From NCBI GenBank assembly GCA_003255065.1, contig QAOA01003577.1, forward strand, positions 629,266 to 693,265: a stretch of DNA of 64,000 nucleotides. Direction: 5' to 3'. Below are positions 49,501-60,468 of this stretch, piece after piece. Each line of letters begins with the position of its first letter. Position 1 is the stretch's first letter. Source of the DNA: Cercis canadensis (Eukaryota > Streptophyta > Magnoliopsida > Fabales > Fabaceae). A model generated the notes under the pieces. It saw only the letters and a list, made by a program, of their open reading frames with translations, did no database searches and had not been told where the DNA came from. The translations under genes were made by a program, and so were the position numbers.

Positions 49501-52500
49501 TATGTTAAAATTACTCAAGTTCAAGGATTTTTATCTCCACTACAATAAGAAAGTGCACAAGTGGAAACTCTAAAATTCTGAGTCCTTGATTTGAGCTGAA
49601 AAAATAAGAGCCATCAAGAGCTCTGAATGCCTGATGCATGGATTCATGTTGGAACATCTACTACCAGAAACAAGTTCTAATTATGCTCATGAAAATTACT
49701 CTGATGACAGCACAACACTTCACATAACTGTTAACCATGATTGTTAATTTGGAATGAGATAGAGAAGAAGAGAGACTACTGGGGTGGGGGGGGGGGNGGG
49801 GTGGTTGGGGGAGAACTTGATTTAAGCTATTACATTATCCAACTAATGGAGTCCAATGGTCTTTGTTTTTTTCTATTTTTTTTGGTTTTCCCCTTTCCTT
49901 TATGCTTCTTGTATATCAGATGATTCAGATTCCTAATCTGGAAAAGACAACTGAAGACCCCAGACAGAATGGATTAAGAAAGATCTAGTCATCTAATGCA
50001 CACATTGCTTCTGTCCATTATTCACAACAACCAGGAAAGATAGTGTTACTAAACTGCATGCTTTATGAGTCATGGAAGTTGGAACTTATATCAAACTGCA
50101 ATTATTAGCATCAAGCTGCCATATGCAAATTACAGCTTAGTGATTTACAAAAACATGCCATGCCAAGGAGTAAGGAACATACTGTCAAGCTTGCAGAATC
50201 TGTGTTCTCAAACTCCACCAGCCTCTTAGTTAATGTTGCTTCGCATACATGTACAATTCTTAGCTGGATGGAAAATCAAAAGACAGATTACACAATAAGA
50301 AAAATAACATTATCAAACACCAGAAGGATCAACTGAAACAGTAACTAGTAGAGTGAGTGGGACCAAAGAGAACATGGGCTAAGCACCAAAGAGAGGCAAT
50401 AAAACAATCATATCCCATAACAGATCTAAGGAGAAAGCTGTAACCTTAAAAGCAATCTGCTAGAGACAAATACAACAAATAATGGCATAAGTAGCACACC
50501 ACCATAAAGCTTTGCCCACCTCTCTCCAGGTGAAGCCTAAAAAATGAATCAACAAAAAATGTTCCAAATTTTGAAAACACATCCAAAGCTTACAAAAAGC
50601 TACAAACAACCTATTCCATATGGAAGTAGCCACTGGGCAATCTAAAAAAATCAAATGACCAGCCAATTACGAGCAAGAACCACACATAATTGACATATAA
50701 AGAGAAAGAGCATTATACCAAAGTAAAAAACTGACCTTTGAAGGAGCTTTGGAATTAAAGTATATGAAGAAGGAATTTTTCTCTATTCTAAGAGTGAGTA
50801 AGAAAAAGGAAGAATGACTTACTAGTGTACTCACAAGAGGAATCCAAAGTTCAAATCCTCCTATAAAATTTGGGAAACAAAAAATTGAATCGAGCAAAAG
50901 CAAAAGAGCTTGTAATTCTCAAGCTACCGCTCTCAATCAGGTTTTTTAGAGAGATAAAAATTCCTATTGATCTGAATATTGTAGAACTTTTGGATGGGTA
51001 TATGATGTCACAAGAACAATGATAGAAACAACGATCTAAAGCGGCAACATCCCCCATCTAAAAATAACCCCAGAATCTGATATGATACCCTAAGAGAAAC
51101 AAACAATTTAAAAGAGACATAAACCTGAGAGATGAATTTCCAGGACCTCAAGTGAGTTATCATGATGACTGGCTTGGCATCCCATCCATTCTAAAGTAAA
51201 TTATGCCTACTCTTAATGACCCAGTTCCAAAAGGAAGCTATCTCTAAAGGAAAACACAATAACCATTACCAATCAAAACAATGTTGATAGACACCGAATT
51301 GCCAAGACTCAAACCCCTTGTTCTGAGGCCTACAATAGATGTCCCAATCAACTAGATGATCTCTATTCTTCCCCACTCCAGACCAAAAAATAAAATCCCT
51401 CATAGTCTTTTCCATCCTCTGAACAACTCCAAGGACTAGAAGAGAAATAAATAACAAAAGTGGATGCTAGACAAGCACTTAGAGATCCTCTAAACTACAA
51501 GATCAGACGGGGGAAGAGAGAGAAGCTTGAAGGATTACCAGCTAGAGGACCACCCAAATGCACAAGTGCACTGTCAAGGGAATTGTGTGATTTGCAATAT
51601 CAATCATACAATTTTATGCGATACAGATAGTAAGTGATCTGAATTACTTGGGTGAATAAGAATAGGTGAAAAATCACAGCTTGAATTGTGAAAATCGCTT
51701 TGAGTCACCATTTCTAGCTTATTCGTATGATTCTGCGATTCTGAGAAGGCTAAGATATAAGGCTTTTCTCTGTCGGGGAAGGGTCACAACAGATCCAATC
51801 GGATTTGCATGCCAAGAAAAACACATTCTTGTTTCATTCAAAACACTTACAAATAAATTGAAAAACATGATTCCAAGATGCTCTAAGTATCCTTTAGGGT
51901 TAATAACTATTACCTACTACTCGCACTCGAAGGAAAGGATGATTGGATGGAATTCATAATTTCTGCTGTCAATAACAACTATTCTGGCTGCCTACGCATT
52001 AACCTAATTTAAGGGAGTAATGAAAAGGACAAAGAAAGAATATAAAAAGAATATGTATAAATAGCCCTCAATCAAGAGAGTAATATATTAGGAAAGAAAT
52101 TACAGATTTATTTAGCTCATTCAGCAAAAAAATTATAATAATATTAAATATATGGTAAAAAATAGAAATTTTAACTAAGAAAAGCTAAAAAAAATTAAAA
52201 TTATACGAGTGAATGTGAAAAGAAATCTATGATGGTGCTGGCAAGAAAATAAGTAAAAGTTATCAAATGGATCAATCAGGCAATAAATCAAAATAGAAGA
52301 ATTAATGCATCAATAAAGAAATCAAACTCAAAGAATTATTGAATGGAGAATCAGAAAATAAAATAAAATGAGGAAAGAAATTTAATTTATGAAGAGATGT
52401 TCTTGTTAAATATGTTGTTCATGTTATATGTATATACACATCTTTAATACTATGTTTTTTAAGCTATTTATGAATTGGTTACTGAAAAGTGCCAGTCAAA

Positions 52501-55360
52501 AGATAGCCTAAGGTCCATGCCCTCCACCTGGAGACAAATACCTTCATATCAAAAACCTTATCTAAAAAGTCCCCCAACTTATCCTGTCATAAGCTTTCTT
52601 GAAATCAAGTATATCGACAAATGTAGTATTGGAACCCAGAAAAAGGACAAAGAGCACATTTAACCAAAACTAATTATAAAATTATTCACAAGGCAGAAAA
52701 GGTACTCTTAACTTACAATGTCTGACTTAGAGCACTTAACACCATGTGCAAGAGCAGATATGTACAATGCTGCACCACATAACCCGCTAGGTTTCCTCCC
52801 TGTCTGTTTTCAACATTAGCATTGCAATATCTCTAATAATTAAATGATCCACAACTAAGACTGATGCCACATCAAATTCAAGTTACCTGCATCCAGTCAC
52901 GTTTCATGCTGGCAACAATGCTCAATGCGGTTTCAGAGACAGGAATATTCCTTTGCTTTAACAAATCTACACACCGATCAATCTAATTATGTTTCGTTGC
53001 TCGGAGAAAAAAATGGTACAAATCTAATTATGTTTCATTGCTCGGAGAAAAAATGGTACATACATAAAAAATACAACAGCCCAAACTACATTTCAAATTG
53101 ATATACACAGAAACAGAGGGAGGTATTTTCATTTACATGTACATTCCACATTCTGCCATGCTAACAACATATATGAGTTAGACATAAAGCTTCATTTTCT
53201 CAAAATTTCTTCTCATCACCCAAAAAAAAAAAAAAAAGAGTAAAGCTTTATTTTCTCAATTCAAAGTAGTTTAGCACCATTCTCTAATAAACTGGTTGTA
53301 CACTCCCTTCTAACTTCTAGATATCTTCGATACAGTATCGCAGGAGATGGGTTTTATATCTTTTGTCCTCCAGTTCTTTGTTATATACCATTAAATAGCA
53401 CTACAATTCAAATTTTGAAATTGTAAGACCACAATTTCAGTTTCTCCTCCTTACCCCAATCAGCTTCAGTAATTATCATTTTTTGTATATAAGACAAGAT
53501 TTTTGTTCATGTGACAATTAAGTTAAAAAAAAATATCTATAACACATAATTCTAACTCCTTAGTTTAATCAAATACAAACCACAAAAAATAGGCCTATAA
53601 AGATTGAAAGGGCGCAAAAACCCTATCTTTAAACAGCTATGGTAACAATGACAGCATTGAAAAATTTACCGTCTTCACTTTTCTCTTTAAGTTTGCACTT
53701 CACAATTGAACAATTATTAATATTAAATAATTGAAATCCTATGCCATCTGGCACACACAGCTATATCTATGACTATAATATAGAAACGCTTAACTTCTTT
53801 CTACTAGCATGAAAGTTATTAAGTGTGCAGAGCCCACTAAATCATGCAAAGAGAATATACTCCAAGCCACATTTTATTTATCTAACTAAAAAAGATACTT
53901 ACTATTCGTATATTTATAAATAAAAAGACTAGGATCAACAGGTTTTTGGACAATCGGGTGCTCTTCGAGCCTTAACACTTTACAAAGCTGTAAAAAAACT
54001 GCACCCAGCACGTAACTGCACAACAAAGTCATTGACACGAACAACAGTAAGAAACACAAAAACCTTGATATATCAATTTAAAGTTAAGTCAAAAAAGAAC
54101 AAAAATGAGGGGAAAAATACATGTGTCAGAATTCAAGTAATAAGAAAAAAGCTTACTCACACATTTGTCCTCAAATAATTGGAAAAATCAATAAGAAGGT
54201 ATGGTTTATCATTTTCCCTGCAACAAGAAATATAAGTTCAGAGTCAACAAATATCTTTGCTAAAAATTTATATATAATATAAGATCAAGCACATTAAAGA
54301 TACAACAAAGGAAGAGAAACACATCAAATCAAATTCATGTTGCATTTTAACTGTACTCAAGCAGCACTATTTCACCATCATTTACTACTCAAAAACCTAT
54401 CACTAGCAACCTTACTTGGCAGGGTCCTAGCTGCATCCACTAGAAAGAGACAATCGCCATAAGACAACAAACAACTAAAAAGAACAGTCAAACCAACTTA
54501 AAAGGACAACTCAGAGCACCCCCTGTAACATGCAACCACATATGACCCAATAAATTAGAACTAACTCACTGTCCTCAATGACAGAATTGGATAAAAATAT
54601 AAAATAGTCTATATTTTCTTACATGAGTTTTTAAGAAATAACTGCCTTCTTTCATACACTAAACCAATAAATAGCCCATGACTCCTTTTACTTGTCCTCC
54701 CATGAAACAAACTAAAGGTTTCAAATTTTGAAAAACCTGTATTTTCTACAACAGTTGGCATTTCATAGAAAACATTCATCCTACATCACCTTGGTAAAAT
54801 ATTAATCCCTTACTCGTCTTTCTGTGTCAACTTCTCATATGAATACACTGCACTCACATCCCAATTCTCAAACAATTAAATACATAACAACAAAACAGAA
54901 CATGAATTTAGTCCACCCCATAAATACACCAAAATAACTTATGTTAAACATGAACAAACAGCTTTCACCTGCAGACTAGCCAATCATAACCCAAAGATAC
55001 ATAAGCTTAATATTTAAAGTATTTGACTGATAGATTCAAGGATTTATTATCCAATGAATTGTAAATAACTGAGTTGAGGATTTATACTGAGATTTTTATC
55101 TAAACAGCTTTGAATAAGGATCTCCTGAAATTTCAAATTATGTAATTAATCATGCAACTACCAAATGAAAAACATATGAACAAAATTTGAGATTTTGCAT
55201 AAAGAAAAAAATATAGCAAAAGGATCCTTACCGGAAGGCAATGTAGAGACAAGCTGCCTGTACTTGCTCTGATTTACGTCCCCTGGTGAAATTCCGCTCA
55301 ATCGCTATCTTCACTAGGCATATTCAAGGATTTAAAAATCAAATAATTATTTTCACATGA

Positions 55361-55392
<32 letters not shown>

Positions 55393-56807
55393 GAAAGCAA
55401 GTAAAACATGAAATGAAGGTCAAAAAAATGACATACTTTATAAAAAGCCAAAGCTTGGTTGAGCAAACTGGCATCTTCAACTCCAAGGCTCAAACATATA
55501 TATTTCATCTCAACAGAAGCTGTAAGCCCAAAGAAAATTGACGCATAAGAATTTTAAATAATTTACTTAATGAAATTATTGACGGTATCTTAGGCATAAG
55601 TAATAAAAGACAACTATCCAGACTTCTCTTCTACACATGCTTCCCCTATGATTGTCATCCCCCTACCCACAATTAATTATGTTAGCTAGTCTGAACATTG
55701 TTGACGTACACTTCCCTTTTCTTATCTTATCTTAGCATAAACGTCAAACATCAAAACATATCATTGAAATGAAAATGACTATAAGAGAGGTACATCAAAC
55801 ATCAAAACATATCTGAGGGATGAAAATAGGAGAACATGACAGATTCAATACTCACATAATAACAGGTTCAAAAATTCATACATAAGTGGCATCATCATGT
55901 CCCAAACAAGAACATCCATTTATATTAGACAACAAGAATTTTGGAAACCATCATTTCTACAATCTTGTCAGTGTAGAACCATTAACCAAGCTCAACAAAT
56001 AATACCTCTATCTAATGTCCTTTGACGTGAAGCAGAGTATTCGCTTTGAATGGTTCTAATATAATGGCCTGATAATTGGCTCTGCATATAAATGGAAAAT
56101 ATGAATCACACAGGACACAAGACACATATAAGGAAGCCATATGAAGAAAGAAAAACAGTATTAGTAAAATATGAGTGAAAGAGAGAGAGAGAGAAGAAAC
56201 TATCATTAAAAACTATTAAATCTGTTTTTCTCATGAGACACCATAGTTTCATATAGCCAGCAAACATCAAACATTAGATCCCACTTGATGATGTTTCCAA
56301 CTGTTTTCCATTGATAGAAGAAGAATAAAATATGCCACAGCAATTACATACGTTTTGTTTTTTGGTACTCTGGGGTAACTACTATAACATGACCTAAAGT
56401 CCTGTACCCAAATCACCACCCCACCAGCCACCTGATAGGGCCTATATGGGAAAGATTACTCACCTGCCCAGCTGCATTTTTCACAAATGTGGGCTCTTGA
56501 GAAAAATTGTGATCTTCCAACACTCTCCCACACAAGTTACACGACCTGAGACCCCAACCAAAATAATAGATGCAAAAAAAAGCTCATCAGCTATAATTCT
56601 TCACATTCCAAAAACAAACAACTTACTGTTCAAGTATTCTCTTGAAAATAGCAATTCTTAATTCAACATGCCATATGATAATGCATACAGTTATTATAGA
56701 AAAAATATCATTGTGTGATTATTATTCAATTATAAAGGTACTCACAAGGCAGCATCATCCGGTCGCATTCCAGTAACATTTTGCATACAGTGAATACAAT
56801 ACACCAT
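43537..56807 (-). CDS. BRF1: BRF1, TFIIIB subunit (TFIIB-related factor)
   Basis: BRF1 bridges TFIIIC, TBP and RNA polymerase III at tRNA and 5S promoters. There are 19 coding exons, 617 aa, all phases consistent: 56807-56746, 56545-56464, 56081-56006, 55519-55437, 55308-55232, 54217-54161, 54015-53903, 52966-52887, 52803-52717, 50263-50183, 49157-48996, 48909-48793, 47963-47891, 47807-47689, 46878-46798, 46574-46437, 45662-45573, 44908-44855, 43758-43537. The zinc ribbon has C4, C7, C23 and C26 (CIHC, CNLC). Two cyclin folds span about residues 70-265, with FTRGRKSEQVQAACLY and SMKRDWMQTGRKPSGLCGAA (joins in exons 5 and 8-9). A cysteine cluster (LCEHKD...LCEPCYKD) and SGGLDGGLDPPAFQRAE follow. 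The BRF1 homology/TBP-binding block is DIDDLEVDGYLHNEEEKRYK onward (about 415-545). The tail is very acidic. A 5' UTR intron is likely (donor GTGAGT near 57090). Confidence 0.93.
44069..44466. repeat. diverged duplication inside BRF1 intron 18
   Basis: Segments 44069-44215 and 44295-44466 share phrases in the same order, such as CAGATTTAAAGCAGCTCCTC versus CAGATTTGAAGCAGCTTCTC, ATACATGAAGTAT, and ATTGAAACCTTTAAA. This is an old tandem duplication of about 150-170 bp. Confidence 0.7.
49781..49817 (+). repeat. G-rich tract with an N in BRF1 intron 10
   Basis: This is a run of G broken by T and by the N at 49797, so its true length is unknown. Four or more G-runs are available for a quadruplex on the plus strand. 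The BRF1 transcript carries the complementary C-rich strand. Confidence 0.75.
50455..52660 (-). mobile_element. decayed L1-type LINE in BRF1 intron 9
   Basis: Broken reading frames on the minus strand follow the order of a plant LINE ORF2. Reverse-transcriptase motif A, LDFKKAYDRISW, is at about 52573-52609. After a frameshift comes FLDKVFDMK and RWRAWTLGYLLTGTF. Near 51360 is RDFIFWSGVGKNRDHLVDWD. Then come fragments of the C-terminal zinc-knuckle RT domain (GWDAKPVIMITH, APSKVSFLLWYNAL, HLIFLDCPVATSIWNRLF). Stops and frameshifts are frequent. About 51.5-52.45 kb does not look like LINE and may be a later insertion. The ends are not defined. It explains why this is the longest intron of the gene. 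Confidence 0.7.
52980..53060. repeat. 41-bp tandem duplication next to BRF1 exon 8
   Basis: Two units (52980-53020 and 53021-53060) differ by one substitution and a 1-bp indel. They lie in intron 7 starting 14 bp upstream of the exon 8 acceptor, so the polypyrimidine/branch region has been duplicated. Confidence 0.9.
55364..55392. repeat. (AT)n microsatellite in BRF1 intron 4
   Basis: This is an AT dinucleotide run between exons 4 and 5 of BRF1, close upstream (in transcription terms) of exon 5. Confidence 0.9.
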
Positions 56808-57144
56808 TTTGTAACACTATTGCTTTCCTCTGCTACCAATCTATACAAAAAAAATCTACGAACAACTGAAAAAGAAAAAGAAAATATCAGTAGGATCGTG
56901 AACCACAGAACAACAACAGTATTAAAGTTGACCTAAAACTTGAGATAATACAGAGAAAAGGGTTGCTCAAAGACAACCTTACCTTCCTGCAAAACTGCTA
57001 GCACTGAGATATGCTTCTCTGAACGAATTTCTGACAACAGAGGAAAAGGGATAAGTTCACTGAACTGGGAAAAAGGGGGTAAAAACTCACAGAATCTCCG
57101 ACGAGGAAGAACGATGGGGACGGAGACGGAGTTGAAGTTCAATT

Positions 57145-60100
57145 ACTACTAAATTAGGGCTGCACAGTCAAGTTGTATTATAAGGGCGACTTCAGGCGCG
57201 ATTAGCCTTGTCGATTCCCGCTGGAAAAAAAACCGCCGACTATTAGCTCGTTAAATTGAAAATAAATATTCACAGATTTTTTAAAATGTTAATTAATTCC
57301 GTGGCATGGGGAGCGGATTACCTGCAATTACCACATAGATTACGCCGTGAATGTGTGATGGATCCGGAACGTTAATCTGATATCTAATGATCTAGGGATT
57401 GTATTGTATGACTATGAACAACATTAATTCACAAGAAAAGAAACGGCGTCGTTGAAGAAGTAACTTAGGGCAAACAAGTAATTGTGACATATAGGGTCAA
57501 AAGCGATGAAACGGGGTGTCGTCAGGTGCTGCTCATACGACTAGGAAGGAGAGAACTGGAGAAGTTTCGAATCTAATAACCTGGGGAGCGGAAGAGAGGT
57601 TTATGAGAGGAAATCGCTGTAGTCAGAAGCCTCAGAAAACTAACAGAAGAGTTCAGACCTTGGCGGTTGTTGCCGTTGGGCACTGGGGGCAACGCTTTAT
57701 ATAGTTGTGCTACACTGCTACTAGCCTACTACCGCCACTACAGCCATTCCTCGATTTGCGTGGATCATCCATTGATACGCACTGCCTCTTAATATGATTT
57801 TTTTAAAAAAAAATTAAACGGAAATTATTTTTATCAAGAAAATAAAATATAAATATGCAAGCAAATTATAAAATTTTGCTACATTTTCACTTTTAATTGA
57901 TTTTACTCTGATAAAAAAATATAAATTAACATAAAAACAACAAGAATCGAAATCATTATAGTTGATAAATTTATCAAATAACAAATATTGTTAAATCCGA
58001 AAAAAAATAACAATATATATACATATATATACATACATCTATATCAAATAAAAACTTGACAATTAAATTTTGTCATGTGTTATTAAAGAAATTTAATATA
58101 AAATATTTTATAATATACATAATACCTCTATCAAAGAGAATAATTTTAAATTCTTTCGATTATAAAATAATTTTTATTTATTTATAATTAAAAATAATGA
58201 TTTCATAATTTTATTGTTCACTTTTTGATTAAAAAAATCTACAAAAATACCCTTGTCTAATTGAATATTTATTGAAAAAATTAATAAATAAATATAAGAT
58301 CGTAAATGTAATTAATCAATTAAAACAAGAAAAATAATTATTTAAAATAATTAAATCTTATTTGCTCGATTTCACTTTCTCTTTCCACGTCCTTTGTGCA
58401 TATTTGGTAAGAAAATTAATTATGTCTACTTATTATCTCACATAGCATAAATTATTTTATGTATTATCTTGTATAGTGCAAAAAGCTCTCTATTTATTAC
58501 CTTGTATGGTAAAAATTCTTACTTTAAAAATTGTGACAATGATTTCAAGAACAAGCCTCTATTTAAATTGTTCAGTGGCCACCCACGGTAAAATTTCACT
58601 TTGTTAAATCTTAACATGTATACTAAACATAATCAAAATTTGGATTGTTCAAAACCATATGTGTGTGTATGGTTTTTATTTTTTATTATAATTAATTGTA
58701 AACTAATTTCTACTTTTTAATAAAATTATAAAACAATAGGTGGGCATTCGCTTTAAAACACCACTTTACTAAAAAAACCATTAAAAGGTTCACTCATAAA
58801 AATTCTTTGATTTCCTTTGTTACTCTCCTTCTTCTTGGAGTGCATTGTGGTGTTCTCAACAGGACGCGTGCGCTGATGCCACTGGGAAAGAAACATCATA
58901 ACCAATAATTGAAAGTAAATCGAAGATCCTGAACATTTGAACAGGAGGTCATGATTTTCCTTTTATCTTTATGAATGAATCAATTAACACAAGCATGCTA
59001 GATCTCTCCAACTATTATATGAAGAAACTCACAATGATTCAGAACCATATATTCATTAGAGAGTTACAGTAAAACTACTTTTTTGATAAATTAAGTAAAA
59101 TACAGCTAACTCGTGCTGCATTCATTTGAAAGAAAAAAAAAAAAAAAGTAAAATTGGCTGAAATTCAATACAAGTGAAGAAAAAAGGTATGGTAAAGTGT
59201 CTAACACAACAATAGAAGCATATGACACGTTGGCTTCTGATTATATGCTATATTTTATGGTTACAATTTACAACAACAGGTCAAATATAAATAAAATTAT
59301 ATTTATTTTCTTTATGCCCTCCACTTTAACCATCAACCATTAACTACTAGGTGCATTCTGACAGTGCCGTACGTACGTGGGGACTATATTTAATGTCATA
59401 TAGCGGTTACTGTAACAGAGCTATAAAGTCACAGAACTAGTTTCTTTAATGTTTTCCTGCATTGCTCGTAGAGAGAACTTTCATGCAGCACAGAAACAAA
59501 GCAACGTTCATTTTTGCAGAAGCTCGCAAGTGGGCTACTCATGTGCCACTACAAATTAAGTGCGAAACCAATAAAACAAAGCGGAACAAGATCGTTCCGC
59601 AATAAACAATCAAAGGAACTGAAATTCATGAGTATCTTTGTCTACAATGTTGTTCTTTGGTTTTTTCCCTTGCCATTAATTAATTGAAATTGATATCTGA
59701 ATCTGAGGTGTGATTTGCCTTGATTGAGAAACCAAAGCAGCACATGCTAGTAATATAAATATCCAACTCCAGTGAAATTAATTACCTAAAATGTCATTTA
59801 AACGTAACTCAGTTATAGCAAAATTAAATGAAAATGAACACGATGAAGTGCTTATATAAATGAATTAGTATTTAGTGAATTTTTTTTACAATAAAAGGTA
59901 ATGAATTGGATAGCAGCCTTTGAACCCAAGTGGGGCACTGGTGCTTAGTGACTTACAGACAAACCAATACAATAAGCATTTTCAACTCAAACGCTTTTAT
60001 CATGATATTGATCAGAGGGAAGAAAAACAACTTTTCCATAATTCTGAATTCTCATCTGTGAAATTTTATGAAGGAATGGCACTTTCGTTATTTTCCGCAA

Positions 60101-60200
60101 ACCAATGCCTCGGTGATTTTCGATTCGTGACTCAACTCAGCAGCACCAGGCACGGTGCTCAGCTCACTGATTCACGCTCAGTCAACCCACGTTTGTGTTC
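57145..60200. other. intergenic between BRF1 and the MCTP gene
   Basis: The first few hundred bases should hold the BRF1 promoter and 5' leader, but no clear TATA box was seen. The rest is AT-rich, especially 57.8-58.8 kb, with no coding ORF that I can support. Small ORFs at 57516-57704 and 59920-60237 match no family. The region serves both genes, which are divergently transcribed. Confidence 0.5.
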
Positions 60201-60238
60201 CTCCCACTGTGTATTTAAAATATCCCATCCCAAGTAAC

Positions 60239-60248
60239 GCCACGTGGC
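60239..60248. promoter_or_regulatory. palindromic G-box upstream of the MCTP gene
   Basis: GCCACGTGGC, a perfect 10-bp palindrome with a CACGTG core, lies 221 bp before the ATG. G-boxes bind bZIP and bHLH factors; use here is inferred from position only. A TATTTAAA at about 60211 is a possible TATA element but would put the G-box downstream of it. Confidence 0.4.
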
Positions 60249-60284
60249 TCCTATTGTCTTGCGTGTCTGTGCTGACCTGCCCAC

Positions 60285-60329
60285 GCTCCTCTTTACCATT
60301 TTAAAACGAGCTTGCTCCTCTTTACCATT
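60285..60329. repeat. 16-bp direct repeat in the MCTP leader
   Basis: GCTCCTCTTTACCATT occurs at 60285-60300 and again at 60314-60329, 29 bp apart, in the pyrimidine-rich region before the MCTP start codon. Confidence 0.9.
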
Positions 60330-60468
60330 CAGACCCACTCTTCTCCCCCTCCCACTAAAGAAAAAATAAACAAACTAACCCCGTTAACATTCACACGCAG
60401 CGCCTCTGTTCTCTTTTACTTTCTTTCAAGATTATTTTGCAGAAGCTTGAGTTTAGTAAAATTCAACA

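Noticed and set aside
52966-52990. BRF1 exon 8 starting at the upstream AG (ATTAG)
   Set aside because: It gives the wrong phase with exon 7 and meets a stop. GTGTAG at 52967 restores phase and the conserved LLKQRNIPVSETAL segment.
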